64,000 nucleotides of DNA from assembly GCF_001625305.1 (NCBI RefSeq), contig NW_017802680.1:129148-193147 (forward strand), in the 5' to 3' direction. The DNA comes from Branchiostoma belcheri (taxonomy: Eukaryota > Chordata > Leptocardii > Amphioxiformes > Branchiostomatidae). Below, in pieces: positions 36,301 through 48,300 of the stretch. The first letter of the stretch is position 1. Every line of letters starts with the position of its first letter. Below the pieces are notes generated by a model. That model saw only the letters and a program-made list of their open reading frames with translations, made no database searches and had not been told where the DNA came from. A program made the position numbers and the translations under genes.

Positions 36301-39300
36301 ATATTTCCTGGACGTGCAGTTTTGTCTGACAGCGCCACCTTTCTGTGTGTGTAGGTAGTGCAGGCAACGAGACCATCACAGATCTGGCCAACTACATGCC
36401 TGATCCCAGGGAGAGGCTAGAAGTCCAGAGGAGATATGTGAGTACTACTTAGTGTGTTACGCCGAAAGGCGGTTATACCGGCTATACAGATACAGATACA
36501 GAGACATGTATTTAAACTAAGTACTAATCAGGGCTGGAAATACTGGGTGCATGTGCAGCTTAGTGCACCCAAATTTGGAGCTGTGCACCCAATTTTTTCT
36601 GTGGGTGCACCAGTGCACCCAAATATTTTCGTAGGTTTAACATATGTAAAAGATGTTAAATGTATAGTACTTAGGGACTGTACGATATTTACCGGGGAGG
36701 GGGGCCGGTCGTCCGGGGGTAGCGTAAAAAAATTTCCTAGGCCCTCCCCCCAGGTGAAAAAAAATTTTCCTAGGCCCTCCCCCCGGCTCAAAAAATTTTT
36801 CCTAGGCCCTCCCCCGGCGTGAATCATAGAGAGTGAAATTTTGTATGGGGAGGACGAGATTTTGATTGAAAATTTACCCCGCATGAAGCGCCGAAGGCGC
36901 GAGCCATCGCACCGCAGGCGCCACTAGAGCCCGAGTAGGCCGTGTTTTTTTTGGGGGGGGGGCATGTCCCCCCCGGAAAAATTTTGAATTTCAACCCATG
37001 TTTTGCATGTTGAGGGGCAAATTTGGCAGCACAAATTTCGCTGGTACATCGAGCTATAAATTAAAAGTCAGTAACGTTATGGTCAGTCAGTGTAATCGAA
37101 ATAATCCTCTATCTAGCCTACCTTTCGTCCACGAACTTCTTCCGCGTCAATTTTATTACAAACAGGGAAACAATATTGCCAAGTTACGTGTTGTTTTCAA
37201 TTAACTTTGGAGGAACATAGATATAAATGTTAAAATAGTCCTTGGTTTAAAAAAATACCAAATTAATCCGTCGACATCCGATATCCACGCCGAGAAGTTC
37301 GAGCAAGTTGCGAGGCGGGACCAGCGGGACCTTTGCCGACGCACGCACGCACACCTCTGGGAAGGGTGCGTTGAACGGCGAAAATTAATTTTCAAAATCT
37401 TCAGACAAGCCTTCCCTACATTTTTGATCGGTATCGTTTCGATTGCCGCGATTGACGCGATTTTAGTCCATGTAATTTGGCTGTGTAGTCCAGTTTCGCC
37501 GATTCTGGCGAAAATGCAAGATTTTGAAGGGGACTGTGGGAGATTTGGGCGAATACATTATAATAATAGGGATGGATATTATTGGAACGTAAAATTCTGC
37601 CGATTCCAATGACTGGAAAATCGCTACGATATGTTGGGTCAGACGTTTAATCATGTTTTGAAACTGTATTAAAACGTTGTAGAGTTAAAGGGATCTTGGA
37701 AAATTTTTTACCTAGGCCCTCCCCCAAATTAAAATATTTTTTCCTAGGCCCTCCCCCCGGCTCAAATTTTTTTTCCTAGGCCCTCCCCCCTCAGACGACC
37801 GGCCCTCCCCCCCGGTAAATATCGTACAGTCCCTTACAGCGTACTCTTTAACATCTAAGTGTCAGAAAAAAATAATACAATCATTGTGTACTTTTCGTGA
37901 AATGAAACTTTATAGTTTTTGCAGACTTTCTAGTTCTTATTGTATCTTATATGGTGCACCTAATATTTTTTAGTGCACCCAATTTTTTAGGTTGGGTGCA
38001 CCTATTCCCAAAAGTGAATTTTATGCCCTGTGTACTTATCTAACATGTACTAACAGGAACTGTACAGTAACACTTATAACTTTGGATGACAAAAAACTAC
38101 TGGAAGTTGAATTTGTTTTTCCTGAACATGATACAGCTTAATCTGACATTGTATTAAAACACGCAATTCAGCCTATGACTGCTATCATTTGTTTTGATGA
38201 ATAAACCTTTCATCATTATTATTATTATTACAGCACATTCCTGGCTTTCCAGTAACTCAAAAACTTTCTGCACTCAATCAGATCTAGAACATCATTAATT
38301 TTACCCCATATTTGGTACTGAACAGTCTTACAGTAACATTCTGGTCACCATAGCTAGAATGCCTGTCCTTGGTGCTGAACGCCATCCAAGCATAGCATGC
38401 GTTCCTTACTACAAAATATCATCAATAGGTCAGTAAGTAGTGAACTAAGTAATAGTAGTACAGTAAAATAGTTGAGTATTAAGTAATGTAACAGACGAGT
38501 ATAACAGTAAGTACAGTTACTGACGATGTAAGTAAATTAACAGTTTGATCAGACTTTCTGCTTCTGTCTGTCCAGTCTTTACTCAGGTCTCTCAGGAACT
38601 TGAGTGACGTAGGACTGTTGCAGGTCAAAGGTAAACTATCACCCATTCTTTCCTTCTTCCTTGAGTTTCACAGTGGCATTGTTAGGTTGTTCCTACTTTG
38701 TTTTATGCAAAAAGGTAAAGTTTATGGTTTGCAAACATTTGCAAAACGAATGCATAATGTTTACCTTCGCATATGGTCTGCTCTGTTAATTCTTACTCAA
38801 AAGCATTCATAAATATTGTCAGACAGGAATCTAAATCCCTCTGCTCTAAAGTTGCAACATGATTTAACCCAACAGTAGTCACCATGGTGATAGACGTCTG
38901 GTTCAGGTCATTGACCTTATTGGTTTGGAGAAGAAGATCGAGGAAGAAGAGGAAACAGAGCAAAAACAATACGTTATGTTTTCCCTCTGTAAACATAAAC
39001 ATGCCCAGCATTAAACCTTTTAACAATCATGAAAAAAATGTAGTTTTTAATCCATTAAACTGGAGTATTTATTTCCCTTCACCAATGGAAACTGATTGAT
39101 TTGTTTCCCTGTGTGCCTGACAGTCATCAAGGCTACAGGGTTGCTGCTATTAGTCCATAGAGTCTGTTTCACATAACTGGTAAATCACCTTTAGCTGTAA
39201 CACACGAGTTTTGTATATTTTAAGGACTTGTACAAGCCTTTAAGGCTTCATCTTCTCCTGCACATTGTTTTTAATTTAATTTACTTCACCTTGTATCTTG

Positions 39301-42300
39301 TTTTTTGTGGGAAATAAATAAATGAAAAAAATAGTATGTTGTGGATAATTTTCCTTAAATACCAGTGTATACTGACTTATTCCACTACTTTGTTTCCCTG
39401 TGTTCCACAGTCATCAAGGCCACAGGTCTGCTGGCGGCAGATTTCGGCGGGAAAAGTGACCCGTTCTGTGTGCTGGAGCTGACCAACGCCAGACTACAGA
39501 CTCAAACTATCTACAAAACTCTCAACCCCGAGTGGGGGAAGGTCTTCACATTGTAAGTTTGCTGTAAGGTCTTCACATTGTAAGTTTGCTGTAAGGTCTT
39601 CACATTGTAAGTTTGCTGTAAGGTCTTCACATTGTAAGTTTGCTGTAAGGTCTTCACATTGTAAGTTTGCTGTAAGGTCTTCACATTGTAAGTTTGCTGT
39701 AAGGTCTTCACATTGTAAGTTTGCTGTAAGGTCTTCACATTGTAAGTTTGCTTCCTGAGGGGGGAAAGGTCTTCACATTGTAAGACATGAAGCTTAATAC
39801 TACTTCTAATAGTAATAGACTAAGTAAAGGTGTTGAACTTCACATTGTAAGTTTCCTTCCTGAGGGGGGAAGGTCTTCACATTGTACATGTAAGACTTGA
39901 AGGGGACTCATTTAGAATCCCACACACCGTCAATGCTGCCACCAAAGGGTTCGGACTACCACGACAGAACCACCAGAAACAGAGACAAATATAGACCAAT
40001 CAAATGTAGGACTGACCGACTCAGGAACTCCCCAATAGCGTACATTGTTCGCCTTTTAAATACTTATAATCAAATAGTTAATGTTTTTAAGGATTAAGCT
40101 TTTAATATCGTCTGATAATCGTATTATTGTATAAATGCTAGATTTTATTCATCAACGTTATTTCTTTTTATACTTATGTATATGATAATTGACCCATTGT
40201 TTTATTTTGAGCTCTGAAAATATTTGTAATCGGAATCCGCAATTCAGCCTGCGGGCTGCGATGGGTTTGTATGTCAATAAACCATTCATCATCATCATCA
40301 TCAAGCTTAGTAGTAATACTACCCCAAATTTGGTTGGTCATTTCACAAAATGGTTTTTTGGTCGTGGTTTATTGGACATCATAGTGCTTATGTTGAGAAC
40401 ATGTCAACAATCACAGCGATGGTGTAGTCTTCTAGTTACAAGCAAAGCTTATAAATGTAAACAAGTCTTGCATGGGTAAAACATTGTTGCTTCACACACA
40501 TTCTTTTCCCCTTGACCTACCTGTCGAGTGAGATGTTGTTCTTCTGCAGTCAAGTTAAAGCAATACTATTAGTTATAGGACTGTTGTTTTGCTTAGTTAA
40601 GACCATGTTTTTTTGTGCAGCCAAGTTAAAGCTTAGTTAGGACAGTTGTTTTGCTGTTTTCTACTGTAGCCAAGTTAAAAAGTTTAGTTTGGACTGATGT
40701 TTTGCTATTTTTTCTGCAACCAAGTTAAAGTTTAGTTTAGGATGTTGTTTTTCTGCAGCCAAGTAAAAGTTTTGTTAGGACGGTGTTGTTTTTCTTAGTT
40801 AAGACAGTTATTTTGCTGTTTTTTTCTGCAGCCAAGTTGAATTTTAGTTTAGGATGTTGTTTTGCTGATTTCAGACAGTTGACATAAAGTAAAAGCTTAT
40901 TTACATCGTAGGATGGTTGTTTTGCTGTTTTTTGTGCAGCCAAGTAAAAGACATCCACTCCATCCTGGAGGTGAGTGTTTACGACGAGGACAGGAACAAG
41001 TCAGCAGAGTTCCTGGGCAAGGTCGCCATTCCACTTCTCAGAGTAAGTTATAATGACTCTTACTCTTAAAACTTCACCACTTCTCAGAGTAAGCACAAAT
41101 TATTCTTCCTCTTATAAAACTTCACCACTACTCAGAGTAAGCACAAATTATTCTTCCTCTTATAAAACTTCACCACTACTCAGAGTAAGCACAGCTCTTC
41201 CTACATAAACTTAAACATCAGAGGAATGTGTTGTATGTTGTAACCTGTAATTCCTTCTCTTAAAACTTATAAAAACAAACATTACAGGAATCTGTTATAG
41301 AGATGATGTGTTTCTGTGTTGAGGGCAAGTAACATCCGTGTCCATAATATCACCAGGGTCCATAATATCGCCACCTTGAGAAATAGTGTGCTTAAAGATA
41401 TTTTTACTGCCACATACCCTAGTTATGTACATTTGAGGTGTGAAGGAGTGCATACCAAAAGTATGTTGCAGTAAAATATCTTTTATCACACTATTTCTCA
41501 AGGTGGTGATATTATGGACCCTGGTGATATTATGGACAGAGATGTGTTAACTGTTCATCCGTATTATGATGGGGTGAGCAGTCAGTCACCAGAGGGTTAG
41601 ACAAAAAAAGGCATTGTTCAGGTGCAAACAATACATTTTGACAAAGTATCTTCCATTCAACAGTAGTATCTATCTCTCACTAATAGACTTAGTTCCTCCT
41701 GTGCATAGCACATTGGGCAGTAAATTCCCATCTATCTCAGAGTCTATACTCACTCACACACTCACTCTACAATGTACTAAATATGAGTACTTGAGTTTTA
41801 CTGGTAGTTCCTGCCCTTGCCAGATTAAGAATGGAGAGAGGAAAGCGTTCTACCTGAAGGACAAGAAGCTGAGGAGAAGAACAAAGGGGTCCATCGTGCT
41901 GGAGATGGAGGTTATCTACAACTCTGTAAGTCATCTACAACTCTGTAAGCAACTTTCTCTCACACACCTCCCACTCTACAACTCTGTAAGCAACTTTCTC
42001 TCACACACCTCTCACTCTACAACTCGGTAAGTCATGTACAACTCTGTAAGTCACCTACAACTCTGTAAGCAACTTTTCTCTCACACACCTCTCACTCTAC
42101 AACTCTGTAAGTCACCTACAACTCTGTAAGCAACTTTTCTCTCACACACCTCTCACTCTACAACTCTGTAAGTCACCTACAACTCTGTAAGCAACTTTTC
42201 TCTCACACACCTCTCACTCTACAACTCTGTAAGCAACTTTTCTCTCACACACCTTTCACTCTACAACTCTGTTAGTCATCTACAACTCTGTAAGCAACTT

Positions 42301-45300
42301 TCTCTCACACACCTCTCACTCTACAACTCTGTAAGCAACTTTTCTCTCAAACCGCTCTCATTCTACAACTCTGTAAGTCACCTACAACTCTGTAAGTCAC
42401 CTACAACGCTGTAAGCAACTTTTCTCTCACACACCTCCCACTCTACAACTCTGTAAGTCATCTACAACGCTGTAAGCAACTTTTCTCTCAAACCGATCTC
42501 ACAATAACATTGTAGAAGTTATCTACAACTCTGTAAGCTACTTTTCTCTGAAACCACTTGCACAAGAGCACAGTAGAACTGGTAACCAGGATATGAAGAA
42601 ACTTGTAATTTTTAAAAATACTTTTCTTCTCACCAATCGTCAAACAACCTGTTAAATATAGAAATTGAATATTTTTATAATTTAAGTTCTACTATTGTCG
42701 CATGCATACTATCCAGCACAGGAAAATAATGCAATGTAAAACATAATGTATGACTTAAGCTGTGTTGTAACCTCTAACCTTTGACCCGTATGTAACATCT
42801 AACCTATGACCTATATGTAACCTCTAACCTATGACCTGTATGTAACCACCTAACCTATGACCTGTATATAACATCTAACCTTTGACCTACATGTAACATC
42901 TAACCTTTGACCTATATGTAACATCTAACCTATTGACCTGTATGTAACCTCTCCCCTATGACCTTACAGATCAAGGCCAGCTGGAGGACGTTTAACCCAA
43001 AGGAGGTGAAATATCTGCAGATGGAGCAGAAGTTCAAACGACAGGTGAGTCCATCCGAGGTTTTTGTTGGAGTAGAATTTTGGCGGAGCAAAGGCCACTG
43101 TAGTCCGGTTGCCAAACCCCCGATTTTTGGAGAACCTTGCAATGCGGTCCATACAAAGTTTTTTTGTTGTTTCTATATCTCTGAGGTGTGCTCTTTCAGA
43201 ATCTGAATGATGCCACTCTGTCATCCTTGGGCAATTCGCACAATATGCAAATTAAGGTGGCCATTACTGAAAATCCAGTTTTCGTCAAAATCTCAGTAAC
43301 TACTCATGGTATCAGAATAATTTTGGTGTCTATCCCCATCTTTTGAGGGATAACGAATTAAATCAAGCCATTTCAGTAAAGATAGAACCACTATTTTTTG
43401 CTAAATATGCAAATTTGGGCCGCGCAATATGCAAATTAGGGCGGCCATTACTGAAAATCTGTTTTTCGTCAATATCTCAGTACTACTCATGGTATCAGAA
43501 TAATTTTGGTGTCTATCCCCATGTTTTGAGGGATAACGAATTAAATTAAGCCATTTCAGTAAAGATAGAACCATTATTTTTTGCTACATATGCAAATTTG
43601 GGCCTTGTCTGTTATTGACATACCTGGCTGCCAGCAAGGAGGGGTCCTAATTCCGACCCATGTTCCATGCAAACGCACATGCCTTGGTATAGTTTATCTG
43701 ACCCAAAACCTGTTCAATATTGAAAGACAATTCTAAGTTTACTTAAGTCTAGATGGCAGACGTCTTCTAGCATGAAACGCTGCTTGCGTTGAACCTAGCC
43801 GCCGGGTCACGCACAGACACCTGTCCAAGATTATGAAGTCACGTGTGTTGTTCTGTGCTAGAATTGTTCAGAAGAAGGTAGTTATAGACAATATAGAGGG
43901 TACTGTGCTGTTCTCGACATAGCTACATCATCAGTCAGTCATAGTGACCATACACGGGTCTGCGCATCAACCAGCAGGGCCGAACCCACCATACCAGCCA
44001 CAGGCGTACCAGTCTGGGACCTGCCAGGATCGCCCCTTGACCCAGCCAGGGACCCTGTAGCTACCCGGCCGGAATGCAAGAGCTAGTCGGCACCCTATTG
44101 CATCCCGCACAGGTCTGACAGAAGACTGACTGTGCACCGGACGGGTCCCCAACAGAAACCGGTCGTCAAGGGGACCAAAATTTTGTGAATTTTACATAGA
44201 AGCCGCCTCAGCGCCCCGACAGGGAGCCGTAAAGGAAAATTCAATTGTGACCCTGACAGCCGGCGTACGCTCGGCTTCATGACGCCGGCCGGCGTCTACA
44301 CCGAGAACATGCCGAGCAGGTCCCGTTTCAAATGTGACTCCAGCTGAACTACTGATCCGTTCTTCCAGTCCTCCAGCACTTCCCTGTGATCGCCGTTGAA
44401 TGCCTGCTTTATTCCAGGGAAGGCGTACTAGGGAAGACGGCTATGGTTCTATTAAAGCGTTTGCGATGTACGGCGATCAGAAAAGCGTCCATCTCACAAC
44501 ACAGTCACCCTCGGCTTTTAGCATCTCTGAAGTGATGCCATTCATGCCTGGTGACTGACTTCAGCTTCGGAGATGTCCTCGATCTCAACAGGTAATGGGT
44601 GTAGGTGTTCATCAAAGACTAATGCTACTGAGGTAGTGCTTGAGCGGTTTAAGACTTTTTGAAAAGTATTCTGCCCACCTGGCAAGCTTGTCCTCCCCTA
44701 AGACAGTGGTAGGGTCCCATCCTTCGCCTTAATTAGGACTGTGCGCTTTTGAGCGGCCGCCGGTCATCTTTTTGGAGATCTCTTAAGCTTTGGTCCTAAT
44801 TGTAAAAAAAAGTCCCTGGCGGGTAGTTCCCGGGCTGTTTTTGACACTTTCAGGCGTGGGACACCCCGCGGCTACCGGGCTATTTTTTTGGCCTGTCCGG
44901 GAATCAAGAAGAATTCAACTCTGACTTAAATTCTACACGGGCCACGCTGACATAAAATTCAGGATGTCAAGTTAGCGCTTTATTCTGCCTGTACACAGAC
45001 GCTGGTAAGGCACAGGTGTGGGCTTATGAAGGGTCTAATATTTTTTTAACAGATTGTATCATTTATTAACATTCCTATCAGTGTTCAGAGGTACAGGCGC
45101 CCATGCTATATACTGGTTAGTTTTTGCATAATTTGCATTAAATGTTGGTGTGATTAATACTGGGATGGTTTATTCTGATTATCTAGCCTTCAAAACATGT
45201 GTATAGTACAAATGTATGTGTATTGTATCAAAATTATTGTTGATACCATGAGATTTATTGAGATATTGACAAAAAACAGATTTTCAGTAATGGTGGCCTA

Positions 45301-48300
45301 AATTTGCATATTAAGCACAAAAATATCTATTTGATCTCCACTGAAATGGCCTTATGCTCAATAGTTATTAAAAAAACATGGGGAAAGACACCAAAGATAT
45401 TATAATACCATATGTAGTTACTGAGATATTGACGGAAAACAGATTTTTAGTAATGGCTACCTTGATTTGCCTATTGTGCGGCTTTAATTTGCATATTTCA
45501 GCACAAAAAACTGGTTTGATCTTTACTGAAATGGCTTAATTCCATTCGTTATCCCTCAAAACATGGGGATAGACACCAAAATTATTCTGATACCATGAGT
45601 TACTGAGAAATTGACGAAAAACAGATTTTCAGTAATGGCCGCCCTAATTTGCATATTGCGCGGCCCAAATTTGCATATTTAGCAAAAATAGTGGTTCTAA
45701 CTTTACTGAAATGGCTTGATTTAATTCGTTATCCCTCAAAAGATGGGGATAGACACGAAAATTATTCTGATATCATGAGTAGTTACTGAGATTTTGACGA
45801 AAACTGGATTTTCAGTAATGGCCACCTTAATTTGCATATTGTGCGAATTGCCCAAGGATGACAGAGTGGCATCATTCAGATTCTGAAAGAGCACACCTCA
45901 GAGATATAGAAACAACAAAAAAACTTTGTATGGACCGCATTGCACGCTTATCGGTCTCTGCCACCAGACTACTGACGATCTTCCTCCATCCAGCTGTTCT
46001 GGGCTTCTCTCTCGACATCCTCCCAGCGCATTCCCAGTTCAGACAGCTCCTTCTCCGTGTCTCGCCTTCAGGAGTTTCTGGGACGGCCCCTCCTTCTTCT
46101 ACCCCTGGGGTTCCAGTTCTTAACAGTTCTTCGTTTTGTTGGAGTAGCCTGGATGTTATTCTGTCTTGGTGCTGTGCTACCTACCATTCATGGGGAACAC
46201 AAGCACATCGGCAGAGCGTACTGCGCCTGGGCGAAACCCTGATTTTTCACAGTTTTCTTTGAAGTTTGGTCAACGTTGTATCAGAATTTTGCCTGTTGCA
46301 GACAGTATCTTTTCCAACCCAACTACAGAAGGAGTGTTAACCGTATGTGCACGAATACGAAATGTTCTGCCAAAGTGCTATGCTCAATACATTACGGATT
46401 TCGCGCAGGTGCAGTACGTTCTGCCGACATGCTGGCAACACATGTATAAATACTTAATGAAACCTTAATGATCCTGCCCTGCCAAAGATGCACCAAATTT
46501 TTGTCGTATCAGGTGAAGTTTGATGAAGATAGGTGGCTACGCCAGCTGAGACAACACCGAAAGGTCATGGTCTGATTTCTTGCATTCTGGTGAAGACATT
46601 TTTCCTTGTGAAATTAACACATTTTCCCCGCTCCTCCCAGGTGTAATAAATAAACTGGAAAACCTGACTTCAGTGGGGACTCCTGGTATAAGGCAGTGGA
46701 AGGAGAGGGATGGACTCTAATACTCTAAACCCTCTAATACTGCACTCCAGACACAGTGGATAACAACCCACTGCCCCTACAGCCCCAAAGCCTAATATGT
46801 GGGATTGGGGCTACCTTTACCTTTACTTACTGTTTCAAGTTTCAAGTTTATTTATTTAACCAGGATATAACTCAGATCTACCGATCTGCTTTTCAGTTAT
46901 TCCTGGGAACTCAAGCCAAGGTACATTTAAAAATACAGTATATCACAGAGAAAAAATCACAATGACGTTACATTACATCACAATCAATTACATATAAATC
47001 ACAGTGTGCACTGCTACAGTTACAGTCACATTCAGTAAACCGGTCTGGTTTTGAACACGGACGTTGATGTTATTTGCCGTTTGTCAACAGCTAGTCTGTT
47101 CCACACTAGTGGCCCTTGATATTGCAAACTCCCTTTGAATGTTTCCAGGTTTGCCTTTGGAGTGTCCAGCATGTAAGGGTCGAAACTGAGGAGCTGTTTC
47201 ATGGCAGTGCGTGTGCGAACTCTGAACACTGGGGGTGATAGCCATTTAAACATATTTGTCATGTAGGCAGGAGCTTTGTGGCGAACTGCCTTCTGTACAG
47301 CTACTAGCGTACTCACTTTTACCCTATCAGCCAGTGGTACCAAACCAGCCTCAGCTAGCAGGGTTTCTGTAGGAACACGATCTTTGAGTGTTCGCCCTGT
47401 GATAATCCTGGCTGCACGATTTAACAATCTAGACAATTGCAGTGTCTTTGATTTGTTACAGTGTAAAAGCGATAGTAACCATGAGGTATCACAATAATCT
47501 AGGTGTGTGTATAACAAGGTACAACACATGACTTGAAGAATCTCCTTAGTAACAAAGGGTTTAGCCCGGCTTAAGGCACTAAGGCCAGCAAGGAGCTTCT
47601 TTACAACTCTCTCGGCATGTCCTGACCAGGTTAGAGAGGAATCCATAGTGACACCTAAATATGTAAAAAGGTTAACCTGTTCGAACGAGTTAGACCCATC
47701 AGTTACAGTGATGTTCTTTCCTGCATGCCGCAGTTTCTGAGGTGTTCCAAAAACCATGGATTTAGTTTTGTCAGGATGAAGTGATAGCATGTTTTCAATA
47801 AACCAGTTGGCTACCGATTTCATATCCTGTGAAACAATTTCCTCACATTCCTTTGACAGGCTTGCCGAGTAGTAAATCACTGTGTCGTCGGCATACATAT
47901 GGAGTTTACACTTCTGCACAACTTGTGGTAGATCGTTTACATATAAACTGAATAACAAGGGTCCTAAGACACTCCCTTGCGGGACACCACATGTGACACG
48001 TTTTAGCGTAGACTGCTTGTTCTGTATATCTACGTGTTGAAAACGGTCTGTGAGGTATGACCTGAACCAGTTTGTCGCGCCGTTGTCGAAACCCATCTTC
48101 TGAAGTTTTCCCAGGAGGATTTGGTGGTTGACTGTATCAAACGCTTTCCTTAGGTCAAGGAAAAGTAAATCTGTAAACTTTAAGATAAGGTAGTCCTTAA
48201 CAATCTTTTTACAACCTTTCCAGATCCTGGTGCAAAACCCAGCAGAGAATGAGGATATGAGTGAAAGAAAGTGCATCTGTGTTGGTAGTTATTGTTTAGA

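Noticed and set aside
42964-46262. Two peptides sharing the same 30 residues on opposite strands
   Set aside because: Produced by the two arms of the fold-back element, not by genes.
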